This document shows, piece by piece, positions 24,659-33,793 of a DNA stretch of 64,000 bases. Under the pieces are notes generated by a model. That model was not told the origin of the DNA. It made no database searches and was given only the letters and a program-made list of their open reading frames with translations. Each line of letters opens with the position of its first letter. Within the stretch, counting starts at the first letter, position 1. The translations under genes were made by a program, and so were the position numbers. Source of the DNA: UBA117 sp049975245 (GTDB taxonomy: Archaea; Methanobacteriota; Methanobacteria; Methanobacteriales; Methanobacteriaceae); assembly GCA_049975245.1 (NCBI GenBank), contig JBNGDB010000002.1, forward strand, positions 97,194 through 161,193. Reading direction: 5' to 3'.

Positions 24659-25870
24659 CTAACGAGATACTGCATATACTATGGAAAGTAAGATGGCTAA
24701 TATACCGAAGACCCATCCATATTCTGGATTAAGATTCCATCCTAAAAAGGTGGCTATAAATACAAATATAAAGATTAAAGCTACTTTACCTTTGTTATAG
24801 AATACAAAGTCTATTACTGCTTTGGTAAATTCTGAAGGAACAAAATAAGCATATACTCCGTCAGCTATATCAAAAACCATAACTGAACTATTATTCCATA
24901 TTTTAATATCATCAGCCATCTGTGCTCGCTCTCCAGCTTCTCTTCTACTTTTACCTATGCCTGATCTTATCTCTACTCCTCTATTAAGACCATACCATAA
25001 TGAGTCAATACCGGCTCTTAAAGCTGCATCTTTAGTGGGTAAATTTGCTATTAAGTCATCACCACCTTCTCGGTATCCCTCTATTTTTCCTTTACAGTCA
25101 GATTCTATGAATTGTTTAATTTCATTCATAATATCCACTAGCTTATCTCTTCCCTCTTCCTCAATGAAGTGGGTGGAATCAATAACATCAATGAATAAAT
25201 AATTATCATAGTGAACTGGTTTTCCTTTAAGTTTCCCGAATTTTGAGGAAAATACTATGGCGTATTCGCCACCAAGTTTGGTAAAACCAACTCCAGATAT
25301 TTCTCCAATTTCTTTATTAAGATTTATGGCTCTTTCTATTGCAGCAGCTCCAGTCATACCTACTGCAGCCCGAATGCTCATGTCTTTTTCCATTCCAAGT
25401 CTGATGAGTTTTATGGCAATTCTTATTGCATCGTTTTTAGATAACATTCGGGCAACAATTTCACTGGCACTTTCTTCTATAATAGTACCTCTTTCTCTGA
25501 CAATCAAATCTACAAAATCTTTAATTATGCTGCCATGGTTAAAAACCTCAATATATAAAAATCGGTCACTTCCCATAATTATATTACTTAACAAAGCGTA
25601 TTCATCAACTTTATTTTCAGCTGGTTTTAATTCGATGAATTTACGGGTTTCTGGAATGTTTTCAGATCCTACTTCGTTAATAAGATTTTTAAATATATTA
25701 TTCGTATTAATGTGGGCTGGTTCAATTTCAAGAAGCATGGTCTGAGTGTAATTAATCATTTCCACATATTCACGTTCTCTATTATTTGTGGGATAATATT
25801 TAGTGCCTATGCTTAAAACCTTTCTTTTGAGAAAAAAACCAAAAATAGCTTTCATTAAATAATTTGCCAT
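24659..25870 (-). CDS. Membrane-anchored protein with GGDD palm (nucleotidyl cyclase/polymerase-like) domain, unknown family
   Basis: 403 residues. The middle reads like a palm domain of the GGDEF/Cas10/class III cyclase superfamily: LFIDVIDSTHF at 225-235 (candidate metal ligands Asp228 and Asp231), YREGGDDLIANLP at 266-278 (hairpin GGDD 269-272), then RSGIGKSRREAGERAQMADD at 302-321. Two membrane helices follow (about 362-378 and 384-401). The N-terminal ~210 residues are mixed and unassigned. The domain is predicted to bind NTP with two metals; whether it makes a signalling nucleotide is unknown. Its start overlaps the stop of the NYN RNase-like gene (TAATG) behind a strong AGGAGGAG site, so the two are coupled. 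Confidence 0.65.
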   Translation of the reverse strand: MANYLMKAIFGFFLKRKVLSIGTKYYPTNNREREYVEMINYTQTMLLEIEPAHINTNNIFKNLINEVGSENIPETRKFIELKPAENKVDEYALLSNIIMGSDRFLYIEVFNHGSIIKDFVDLIVRERGTIIEESASEIVARMLSKNDAIRIAIKLIRLGMEKDMSIRAAVGMTGAAAIERAINLNKEIGEISGVGFTKLGGEYAIVFSSKFGKLKGKPVHYDNYLFIDVIDSTHFIEEEGRDKLVDIMNEIKQFIESDCKGKIEGYREGGDDLIANLPTKDAALRAGIDSLWYGLNRGVEIRSGIGKSRREAGERAQMADDIKIWNNSSVMVFDIADGVYAYFVPSEFTKAVIDFVFYNKGKVALIFIFVFIATFLGWNLNPEYGWVFGILAILLSIVYAVSR

Positions 25871-26892
25871 TACTTTTCTCCTCCTTTTTCTAGGATTATG
25901 TCGAAATGTCCTGGTTTTTCCATAAGCATACTGGGCTTAACGGAAACTATTGGGAATTTCCAAGTTCCAAGCCTAGCAGCTATGGTGCTGGCAATATTTC
26001 TGGAATTTTTCTTAACAAAAGCATAATCATGATCATTTATTGTTATATTAACATTGTAAGGAGACTCTTCTTCCACTTCATCAGAGTACATAATATTTAA
26101 TTCAAAAGTACCAGGTTTAATGTATAAGTCATTACGTACTGCTACTAATGGGGCGTGTTCTAATTTTAACCTATCTCCCACTGTTACTGCAATATTTCCT
26201 GCATTTTTGACTGCATCCTTATAATTTTTAGGATGAACCAGTACGAATATAATAAAGTCACTGGTTTTTTCTGCTTCTTCCACCATATTCATAACTTTAT
26301 CAAAAAGAGGTATCTTAAGAAAAACACTTTCCAATTTTGGTTCCAAACCTTCCTCTTTACTTTTAGTAATTCTATCAATAGCTTCCTTTGCTATTGCAAT
26401 TCCACTAATTTTTTTACCTTTTTTTAATTTATAAGAGTCCATATTCTTTTTTTCAAATTCAGAAAGGATTTTATTACAGATCTTTTGTAAAATATTTTTT
26501 ACTTTTTTAGGCTCTGAAGACTTTCCAATTACAATTTCACCATTTTTAAAGTCATATGGAATTCTTCGGCTGTTAATATCATGGAATTCGTCAAAAAATT
26601 CCCGGAATACATCGTTAGATAATATTTTAGCATTTTCATCTTCCGCATATTTCAATATAAAATGGTCGGCAGTTGTACCAGATGGAACTTGATGTATTTT
26701 CCCTTCAGCAATGAGTTGATTAAATTTCTCTTTTTCATCTATTTCATGCCTTAAAGATGCATCGGCAACTATGACTGGTTCATATCCTAATTCTTTAAGA
26801 GATTCTACACTATTTATTATATTACCTAAAAGAGGACTTCCATCCTTTTTACCGAAATGGGCCACATTTGATGCATCAACTATAACTTTCAA
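25870..26892 (-). CDS. NYN/Regnase-like ribonuclease domain protein with C-terminal duplicated domain
   Basis: 340 residues. Residues 1-120 resemble the Zc3h12a/YacP NYN (PIN-like) ribonuclease fold, with its four acidic positions Asp6 (VDASNVAHFG), Asp44 (VADAS), Asp76 (SGTTADHFIL) and Asp94 (LSNDVFREF). After a lysine-rich link come two related units of about 60 residues: VKNAGNIAVTVGDRLKLEHA near 238-257 and VKKNSRNIASTIAARLGTWK near 295-314, each followed by a Pro-Gly-containing strand. Predicted metal-dependent endoribonuclease; the RNA target is unknown. Coupled to the GGDD-palm gene downstream, and follows the tgtA-nac-phosphoesterase genes after a 165-base gap. Confidence 0.7.
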   Translation of the reverse strand: MKVIVDASNVAHFGKKDGSPLLGNIINSVESLKELGYEPVIVADASLRHEIDEKEKFNQLIAEGKIHQVPSGTTADHFILKYAEDENAKILSNDVFREFFDEFHDINSRRIPYDFKNGEIVIGKSSEPKKVKNILQKICNKILSEFEKKNMDSYKLKKGKKISGIAIAKEAIDRITKSKEEGLEPKLESVFLKIPLFDKVMNMVEEAEKTSDFIIFVLVHPKNYKDAVKNAGNIAVTVGDRLKLEHAPLVAVRNDLYIKPGTFELNIMYSDEVEEESPYNVNITINDHDYAFVKKNSRNIASTIAARLGTWKFPIVSVKPSMLMEKPGHFDIILEKGGEK

Positions 26893-27057
26893 ATAACCAC
26901 CTATAATGGTTTAAATTATTATCTGTAATGATCATGAAATCTTTAATTTATTTTTAAAAATTTTCTAATAGATTCTTTTTTAGACTAATTAATGTTTTTG
27001 TTAAAGGACTAGAATAATTTATTTTAAACTTATTTCTATTTATTGCTTAGTATATTA

Positions 27058-27810
27058 TTAATTTATTTTACATGAATTTTTATATTTTGCTAGAAGTTTA
27101 GACTTTCCTCCAAGTTCATTCAAAACAATTTTTATAGTGTCCTTTTTAATGCTGATTGTATTGAATGAAGGAAGATCTTTACCACGAAGTTTAAGAGAGG
27201 AAACAGTACCTGCTGTTACAAATGCAGTGTTTTCCACTAACCATACATGGGGAACGTGTTTATGTCCTGAAAGGACAAGATCAGCTTTTCCCCCTATAAC
27301 TGATTGCAATATATCTCCAGCATCAGTTAAAACATTCCTTTCTCTTCCAGTTTTAGGCACGGGAATAATGTGATGATGAAGAGCAATTACTTTATATAAG
27401 TTTTTTTTAACAGCCTTTTTCAACTCATTTTCCATTCGATGTTGTTGGGATCGACCAATTTTACCATAATTTAAATCAGGTTCACTACTATCCAATCCAA
27501 TTACTTTCATATCGCTATTTTTAAGGTTTAAGGTCCCGTACTGTTCCTGGATAATTTCTTTAAAGGATTCATTACCCACATGCCGGGCGTCATGATTTCC
27601 AGGCACAACCAGCAGGGGACTTTCTATCATTTTTAGAAATTCTTCAGCCCGTTGAAACTCCATATGATATCCATTTTCTGTGACATCCCCGGTAAGTATT
27701 ACCACATCCGGATTTATTTCATTTATAGAATGAATAGCATCAAATAATAGGCTTTCTCTAAAATTATAGGCCCCCACATGGAGATCTGATATATGGGCAA
27801 TTAGAACCAT
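27058..27810 (-). CDS. Calcineurin-like metallophosphoesterase
   Basis: 250 residues with all five metal motifs of the family: ISDLHVG at 7-13, GDVTENGYH near 40, GNHDARH near 72, HHH in IALHHHIIPVP and SGHKHVPHVW near 180. It fits phosphodiesterases or phosphatases of the Icc/CpdA kind; the substrate is unknown. The ATG directly abuts the nac stop codon (TAAATG), so it is translated with nac and tgtA in one operon. That context hints at RNA or translation-linked phosphate chemistry, but this is inference only. Confidence 0.88.
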   Translation of the reverse strand: MVLIAHISDLHVGAYNFRESLLFDAIHSINEINPDVVILTGDVTENGYHMEFQRAEEFLKMIESPLLVVPGNHDARHVGNESFKEIIQEQYGTLNLKNSDMKVIGLDSSEPDLNYGKIGRSQQHRMENELKKAVKKNLYKVIALHHHIIPVPKTGRERNVLTDAGDILQSVIGGKADLVLSGHKHVPHVWLVENTAFVTAGTVSSLKLRGKDLPSFNTISIKKDTIKIVLNELGGKSKLLAKYKNSCKIN

Positions 27811-28176
27811 TTACTCTATACTCTCCCTGATCTTCATAATGGCTGCTGCTAGATCACCATCCGATTCCCTAAGAGCTTTTTCAGCTTCTTCTAAACTAGC
27901 TCCTGATGAGTTTGCTACCATTTCTATATCATCTTGAGGTATTTCTAATTCTACTTCAAGTTTTCTCTCTTGAGGTTTACCAGTTACTTGGTAAGTAATT
28001 TGTCCCATAAAATCCATTATATTGATTTTCGGATTATTAATCACAATTTCTTTATCTTTAAATTTGATTATAGCTTCTTTGGCGCCTTTAACCTCCTTCA
28101 TATCCATGCCCATTTGTTTCATAGCACGTTGCATTTGTTTCAATTGTTTCGGATTCATACCAGCAGTAGGTAACAT
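27811..28176 (-). CDS. nac: Nascent polypeptide-associated complex protein
   Basis: 121 residues, the length of archaeal NAC. A Met/Lys-rich N-terminus that contacts the ribosome (NPKQLKQMQRAMKQMGMDM) precedes the NAC beta-barrel (about 35-85), and a C-terminal UBA domain spans ~85-121 (SGASLEEAEKALRESDGDLAAAI). It forms a homodimer that binds emerging chains. Preceded by AGGAGGAATATA, with its ATG overlapping the tgtA stop (TAATG). The unit tgtA-nac-phosphoesterase is therefore tightly coupled. Confidence 0.95.
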   Translation of the reverse strand: MLPTAGMNPKQLKQMQRAMKQMGMDMKEVKGAKEAIIKFKDKEIVINNPKINIMDFMGQITYQVTGKPQERKLEVELEIPQDDIEMVANSSGASLEEAEKALRESDGDLAAAIMKIRESIE

Positions 28177-30143
28177 TATATTCCTCCTTTTCTTGTTTTC
28201 ACTGCTTGGCCTACATTAAAGTCCATTATTTCTTTACCATTCAAGATGGACTTACCATAGGCCAACAATTTATCATCACTATTTACAATTAGTACTTCAT
28301 CATTAGCTCTTATATTCTTATCACAATCTATAACGAATTTAGCAAATATACTTTTTCCTTCCACTGCAAATGGTTCTGCATCTTCATTTATAACAACTCT
28401 ATTATTAGGATATTCAAGACATTCATGGAGTCTTCGAGCACCTCTACTACTTAGTACAAAAACCCCATCACTGGCACGCAGTGTAGCTATAAGATCATCA
28501 CCATCATACACGTGTCGAATTTTACCTGTTTTTCGACTTTTTTCAATTCTAATATTCCCAGAAAAAAGAGATTCACCACAACCAGAACCAAATTGATAAT
28601 CTGCAATCATTTTTATTTTCTTTTGATCATCAATTTCCATATTAAATTTTTCCTTACCAGAATATTCCTGTATAAAATCTAAATCAAAGGTATCAACTAC
28701 CTCTTTTGAGGCAATTATTTCGTTATAATGGCCTAAATATTCCTCAACATTTTCACCAACTATGTTCTTAGCATCCTCATCAATAATATAAGGTGTTTCA
28801 TTTTGTGCTAAAGGATAAACTTCGTCAATATAAATTGGGATAATTCCAAAAGGAATATCTACAATGGCTATGTCTAATTCATGGGATATTTCGTCATTTT
28901 CATTGTTGTTTTTAATCATCAATGGCCCTATATACTCTGGAATATACTTATGGTAAGGTTTTTTACTTCTAGGGAGTAATAATAATCTTTTACTTTTAGG
29001 AAGTCGATCTAATCGTTTAATATGTCTGAAAACTTCTGGACGATTCATGGATTCTGGGCCAGAATAAAAGAATGCAGATTTTTTATTGGCCGGATCATAT
29101 TCCTCCATTAAAGTTACATAATTTTCCAATTTTCTCAGTGCATTTAATAGGTTAGGATGAACTCTGCATCGTTGTTCAACTAATTCCAGAAGGTTACCAT
29201 CAACAATGGATTGTTTTATTTTTCTAATCTCCGCAAAACTAATGTTTAAATTATGTTGGGCAATGAGCTTGGATCTTTCACTCTTATCCATATTTCTTAA
29301 ATCTTCGGGACGGTATTCTGTGCAGATATTACATGAGCATGGCATTTCTACTAAATTTTCCAATTTAAAAGTACCGTTAGGCATCATAAGCCTATCATTT
29401 TCAGCGTATAAAATGTAAGCCGCTGAATCAAAAAGATCACAACCCATAGCAACCGACAATGCAAATACCATGGGATGTCCAGCTCCCATCAGATGTCGTG
29501 GTTTGGAATCAGGAAGATGGCTAACCGAAGCCATTACAACATCCACCAATTCACCATATTTATAAGATTCTAAAAGAGGAACAACCGCCCCGATAGGATA
29601 AACATCAAAATTCATTTTACCAATGGTTTCAGCACAATAAGATCTTAAATCGGGGAAGGTAGATCCTTGAACCACAGAGTTTAACATTAACTTATTTCTA
29701 ACTTCCAGGGCTTCTTTAGCTCTCTCAATGGTAATTTTTAGATCATCCTCAGCTTTTCTTCGATGCACAAATGGTGGTGTTGGTATGTCTAGAGATGTTC
29801 CAATATCAGTTCCTATCTCTTCCTGAAACTCTATAATTTCCTGATTACTAACATCAATATCACCATACTCCGAAAGCTGAAAAGACCCTGAATCAGTTAT
29901 TACTGGTCCTGAAAAATTAATTAACTTATGAACGCCGTCTTTTAAAGCTTTTTCTTTTAATTCTTCGTTTTTATAGATGATATAAGCATTGGTAATAACC
30001 AATTCTGCACCAAAATTTTTCACATCTATGGTCTGTTTTCCTGGATGAATCACTGGCATTAATGCAGGTGTTTTTATATTACCATGAGGAGTTTTTAATG
30101 TACCTATTCTGCCCATGGCATCTTTATATTTTATTTCGAACAT
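28176..30143 (-). CDS. tgtA: tRNA-guanine(15) transglycosylase (archaeosine TGT)
   Basis: 655 residues, full length for archaeal TGT. The catalytic TIM-barrel part has VITDSGSFQLSEYGD (~81-95), LDIPTPP, PIGAVVPLLESY and HLMGAGHPMVFAL; the zinc site is CSCNIC with a following Cys/His-rich stretch. Middle domains lead to a C-terminal PUA domain (FAVEGKSIFAKFV onward). It inserts preQ0 at G15 of tRNA, the first step to archaeosine. It is the first gene of the operon with nac and the phosphoesterase. No frameshift or missing part seen. Confidence 0.96.
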   Translation of the reverse strand: MFEIKYKDAMGRIGTLKTPHGNIKTPALMPVIHPGKQTIDVKNFGAELVITNAYIIYKNEELKEKALKDGVHKLINFSGPVITDSGSFQLSEYGDIDVSNQEIIEFQEEIGTDIGTSLDIPTPPFVHRRKAEDDLKITIERAKEALEVRNKLMLNSVVQGSTFPDLRSYCAETIGKMNFDVYPIGAVVPLLESYKYGELVDVVMASVSHLPDSKPRHLMGAGHPMVFALSVAMGCDLFDSAAYILYAENDRLMMPNGTFKLENLVEMPCSCNICTEYRPEDLRNMDKSERSKLIAQHNLNISFAEIRKIKQSIVDGNLLELVEQRCRVHPNLLNALRKLENYVTLMEEYDPANKKSAFFYSGPESMNRPEVFRHIKRLDRLPKSKRLLLLPRSKKPYHKYIPEYIGPLMIKNNNENDEISHELDIAIVDIPFGIIPIYIDEVYPLAQNETPYIIDEDAKNIVGENVEEYLGHYNEIIASKEVVDTFDLDFIQEYSGKEKFNMEIDDQKKIKMIADYQFGSGCGESLFSGNIRIEKSRKTGKIRHVYDGDDLIATLRASDGVFVLSSRGARRLHECLEYPNNRVVINEDAEPFAVEGKSIFAKFVIDCDKNIRANDEVLIVNSDDKLLAYGKSILNGKEIMDFNVGQAVKTRKGGI

Positions 30144-30194
30144 AATGATCTTCCCTTAATATTTTGGTAATAATATTTTCATATATTTAAGTAA

Positions 30195-31418
30195 TTAATT
30201 AATAATAATTTCTAATCTTTTTTTCATTTCCTCAATTCTATCTTTGGAACTTCCAAGTCGTCCAATACCACAGCCACAAAAACACTCCTGGAATTGAGGA
30301 CATACTAAATATCGTGCTTTTATTGATTTTAAACCACTAATATTCATTTTATTCAAATTCTTCAAAACTCTCCTCTTTAAACGTTGATTATCAATATCTT
30401 CGCCTAGATAAACTGGAGTTTTAACAGTTGAAGGTAATTTTTCAATACCTCTAACCATTCTCCTTTTTTTATCACGTAATTTTATTATCTCTTTACTGGA
30501 ACTTCCAAGTTTATAGTCACTAAAAGGTATCCCCGCATCTGATAATGCTATCATTCGTTCATCTGCAATGGAAAGAGGTTTTTTAATATTATCTAAAGAT
30601 AGGGATGCTAAAGTTCCTCCAATTCTCCCAAAAGATGGTCCTTCTCCCACATGAAAACCCGCTTCTATAAAGGCTGATCTTATAGGGGCAGCTGATGTAT
30701 AAGTAGATATAATGCCATCTTTTTTAACATTATCCTTTAAATATTTAAAGAACTCAACTGTGTAAAGTTCAGGTGATTTACTTGGACTAAAAGGATCAAG
30801 AAAAACAGCGTCATAATCAAACCTTTCAAGGTCTTTTATCACCATCCGTGCATCATCATAGAAGATATTAATTTTAACATTTGCAAATGAGTTTCTTTTC
30901 TCATTTTTCACTTGCTTGTATTTCAAAAAACCCTCATTGTATAAACTATCTTCTACATTCTTTTTAATGATCTGATAGGATGGGAGGGGATTTGGGATTA
31001 GTAGAGATGCTGCAAGTGTTTCTTTGGATATTTCAACCATATCAATTTCAATAGCAACGTTAGGATTTATTTTTTTCAAATAGTCTATAGCTGCAGCGGC
31101 ATTATAGCCTAATCCACTGCAAATATCTAGAATTTTAACCTGGTCTTTATTTTCGAGCTTGGAGGGTATAACAAATTTATTTAAAGATTCTTCTATTGCT
31201 CCATGATGGGTATGCATGGTTTCACAGTTACCTTGTATTTGGGCTGATTCCAGTGTGTAAGACCCATCTTTTGTTAGGATCAGATGATCCTTAAGAATCT
31301 TCATAGCATTTCTTCTAGCAGTAGTATCTCCCTTATTTTCCAGGTAAAAACAGTAGGATATAATATCTAATACTTCCTTGGAAGGTTTTAAAGGAAGATA
31401 ATTATTGTTAAAACTCAT
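30195..31418 (-). CDS. MnmC-like SAM-dependent methyltransferase with C-terminal Cys cluster
   Basis: About 407 residues from ATG 31418. A longer frame to 31565 would run into the divergent glycosyltransferase gene and encodes an unlikely Ile/Asn-rich leader. SAM motif I is LDICSGLGYNAAAAIDYL, and FLDPFSPSKSPELYT is the MnmC-type post-motif with DPFSP, followed by GIISTYTSAAPIRSAFIEAGF. MnmC methylates aminomethyl-uridine at tRNA position 34, and a tRNA role also fits the neighbouring tgtA. The last 40 residues bear CPQFQECFCGCGIGRLG, an added Cys-rich tail that could bind metal. A TATA-like run lies ~45 bases upstream of the start. Confidence 0.8.
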   Translation of the reverse strand: MSFNNNYLPLKPSKEVLDIISYCFYLENKGDTTARRNAMKILKDHLILTKDGSYTLESAQIQGNCETMHTHHGAIEESLNKFVIPSKLENKDQVKILDICSGLGYNAAAAIDYLKKINPNVAIEIDMVEISKETLAASLLIPNPLPSYQIIKKNVEDSLYNEGFLKYKQVKNEKRNSFANVKINIFYDDARMVIKDLERFDYDAVFLDPFSPSKSPELYTVEFFKYLKDNVKKDGIISTYTSAAPIRSAFIEAGFHVGEGPSFGRIGGTLASLSLDNIKKPLSIADERMIALSDAGIPFSDYKLGSSSKEIIKLRDKKRRMVRGIEKLPSTVKTPVYLGEDIDNQRLKRRVLKNLNKMNISGLKSIKARYLVCPQFQECFCGCGIGRLGSSKDRIEEMKKRLEIIIN

Positions 31419-31533
31419 TGAAAATAGTATATCTTTTTTATTAAATAAGTAGTATATATAAATAGGCTTAATATGATTCTTATTAAGAATAATAATTAAA
31501 ATCCAGTATATCGTATTTAAATTGTTGATCAAA

Positions 31534-32652
31534 ATGAGGATATGTATTGTTTCAGATTTTTTCACCCCCCATTATCATGGAGGAGGAGAAAGACGTTACT
31601 ATGAAATTGCCAAAAGACTGGTGGAGAAGGGACACTCAGTAGATGTAATCTGTATGAAAATTAAGGGTGTAAATTCCACTGAAAATATTGATGGGATAAA
31701 AGTACGCCATGTAGGTCCGACTATTAAAAAACCACCATATAGAAATTTATTTGATTTCATTTATTTTATTTTATCAGCATTTTGGTGGATTATTAGACAT
31801 GATTATGATATTATTGATGCTCAAACATATGTCCCATTAATTCCTGCATTTTTTGCAGCTAAAATAAAAGGAATAAAGGTTATAGGAACGATTCATGATG
31901 TTAGTTCTGGTGAAAAGGATCAGTGGTTAATATTTCCCCGATTGGCATCTACTTTTGAGAAGATTCTTGTAAAATTGCCATACAACAGAATCATAACTGT
32001 AAGTAACTACACAAAAAAGGCTTTAATTAAGAATTATAATGTAAATCCGGGAAGAATTGTTGTTATACATAATGGTGTTGATATTGATTTAATAGATTCA
32101 ATAAAGATCGATGAAAAATATGATAACTCCATAATATATGTGGGACGTTTAGCGCCTCATAAACATGTGGATGATCTGATTCAATCAGTAAAGTTATTGG
32201 AGACGGACTGGCCAAAAATAAAATTAAGGATAATTGGCCATGGAACTGAGAAGGATACATTGATTGAACTGGTAAAAGATCTTAAACTAGATAAAAAAGT
32301 TAAATTTTTGGGTGAAATTGTTTATAAAGATGTTATAATGGAGATAAAAAAATCTAATTTATTGGTTCTACCATCTACACGTGAAGGTTTTGGCATGGTA
32401 CTGGCTGAGGCTGGTGCTTGTAAAATTCCAGTGGTAGCTTATAAATCTGGCGGAGTTGTTGAAGTAGTAGAGAATGGAAAAAATGGTTTTTTAGTTGAAC
32501 CCCGTAATATTACTGAATTCTCCTCTAAAATAAAATATTTAATAAATAATAAAAAAATTGCCATAAAGATGGGCAAGATAGGAAGGAAACGAGTAAAAAA
32601 TCTATTTTATTGGAACAAAATTGTTGATCAGATATATTCAATCTATAAATAA
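31534..32652 (+). CDS. GT4-family glycosyltransferase
   Basis: About 372 residues from ATG 31534. The GT-B fold is evident: an N-terminal half with IVSDFFTPHYHGGGERRYYEIAKRL, and a C-terminal half with VIHNGVDIDLI, VGRLAPHKHVDDLI and the nucleotide-sugar site STREGFGMVLAEAGACKIPVV containing the E-x7-E pattern. It likely adds a sugar from a nucleotide donor to a lipid- or protein-linked glycan at the inner membrane face. First of three glycosyltransferase genes whose composition is lower in G/C than the flanking core genes. It diverges from the MnmC-like gene. Confidence 0.9.
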   Translation: MRICIVSDFFTPHYHGGGERRYYEIAKRLVEKGHSVDVICMKIKGVNSTENIDGIKVRHVGPTIKKPPYRNLFDFIYFILSAFWWIIRHDYDIIDAQTYVPLIPAFFAAKIKGIKVIGTIHDVSSGEKDQWLIFPRLASTFEKILVKLPYNRIITVSNYTKKALIKNYNVNPGRIVVIHNGVDIDLIDSIKIDEKYDNSIIYVGRLAPHKHVDDLIQSVKLLETDWPKIKLRIIGHGTEKDTLIELVKDLKLDKKVKFLGEIVYKDVIMEIKKSNLLVLPSTREGFGMVLAEAGACKIPVVAYKSGGVVEVVENGKNGFLVEPRNITEFSSKIKYLINNKKIAIKMGKIGRKRVKNLFYWNKIVDQIYSIYK

Positions 32653-32668
32653 TATTTGGAGTCTTAAT

Positions 32669-33793
32669 ATGGATATAGCATGTATAATCCCTAAATTAAA
32701 TACAATTGGTGGTGGTGAAAAATTTTTAATAGAATGTATAAAGCGTTGGCAGAAAAAAAATGAAATAACATTATATACTACCTCTTTAGATCAAAAAATT
32801 ATAGATGAATACTCTTTAGAAATCCAAGTTAAATTATTAGATACATTCTTTTCGACTAATAGTAAAAAAGGTTTTTTAACTTTACCTTTGGAAATTAGAA
32901 GATTCAAAAATCAGATTAATGATCACGAAATTTACAATCCACATCTTTTCCCAACAAATTTAATTGATATCCATCCATCTATTTGGTATCCTCATGAACC
33001 TCCTAGGGTTTTGTATGATCTTAATCAGTTTTTTTTTAAACGTAAAGATATAAATTTATCTGAAAAGTTATTAGGACGTTTTTATTTTCCTATATTAAGA
33101 TTTATGAATGAAAATTATACTAAAATTGATAATATTGTTGCTAATAGTCATTTTTCGAAAGTTTATCTAGAAAAAGTTTATAAAAAAGATATAAATAATG
33201 TTGTATATCCTGGAGTAGACACTAAAAATTTCAATTATTCAAAAAAGTTTAATAACGTACTTTTAACAGTTAATAGGCTCTTTCCAGAAAAGAGGGTTGA
33301 TTTATCCATTAAAGCAATGCAATATATTGATGATTTTGAACTTTGGATAGTAGGTGAAGGTAGTTTCAAAACTTATTTAAAAAAACTATCTGAAAAATTA
33401 GAAGTTTCAGATAGAGTAAAATTCTGTGGTTTTGTTGATGAAAAAGAGTTATTTAGAATTTACGCTAAATGCTTTTGTACATTATATACTCCCTTGAGAG
33501 AACCATTTGGAATGGTCGCATTGGAATCTATGGCTGCTGGAAAACCTTTAATTGCATGCAAAGATGGAGGATTTACAGAGATAGTTCAAAATGGTATACA
33601 TGGTTTTTTAGTTGATAACAACCCCAAAATAATTGCTGAAAAAGTTAATTATTTGATAAATAATATTGATTTATATAATAACATGTGTAAAGCATGTAGA
33701 AAAGATTCAAAAAAATATTCGTGGGATTCAACTTCAAATAAGTTGTTAAACTTATTTAAAAAAAATGTTTACAATAAGGAGATTAAGATTTGA
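32669..33793 (+). CDS. GT4-family glycosyltransferase
   Basis: 374 residues from ATG 32669 (TTTGGAGTC upstream); earlier in-frame codons overlap the previous gene and add no family sequence. The N-terminus IIPKLNTIGGGEKFLIECI has the glycine loop, and the C-terminal half shows VVYPGVDTKNF, NRLFPEKRVDLSIKAM and the donor site REPFGMVALESMAAGKPLIAC with a retained E-x7-E. The WYPHEPPRVLYDL stretch is characteristic of a group of archaeal mannosyltransferase-like enzymes. It follows the first gene by 16 bases and overlaps the third, so the three are one operon. Confidence 0.9.
   Translation: MDIACIIPKLNTIGGGEKFLIECIKRWQKKNEITLYTTSLDQKIIDEYSLEIQVKLLDTFFSTNSKKGFLTLPLEIRRFKNQINDHEIYNPHLFPTNLIDIHPSIWYPHEPPRVLYDLNQFFFKRKDINLSEKLLGRFYFPILRFMNENYTKIDNIVANSHFSKVYLEKVYKKDINNVVYPGVDTKNFNYSKKFNNVLLTVNRLFPEKRVDLSIKAMQYIDDFELWIVGEGSFKTYLKKLSEKLEVSDRVKFCGFVDEKELFRIYAKCFCTLYTPLREPFGMVALESMAAGKPLIACKDGGFTEIVQNGIHGFLVDNNPKIIAEKVNYLINNIDLYNNMCKACRKDSKKYSWDSTSNKLLNLFKKNVYNKEIKI

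Noticed and set aside
24659..26892. Calling the NYN-GGDD pair a CRISPR type III or CBASS-like defence system
   Set aside because: Only a palm-like motif and an NYN domain are visible; no Cas subunits, CARF or SAVED domain, and the surroundings are core genes.
31419..31565. N-terminal extension of the MnmC-like protein
   Set aside because: It would overlap the divergent glycosyltransferase start, is Ile/Asn-rich and covers the promoter; ATG 31418 begins the family sequence.
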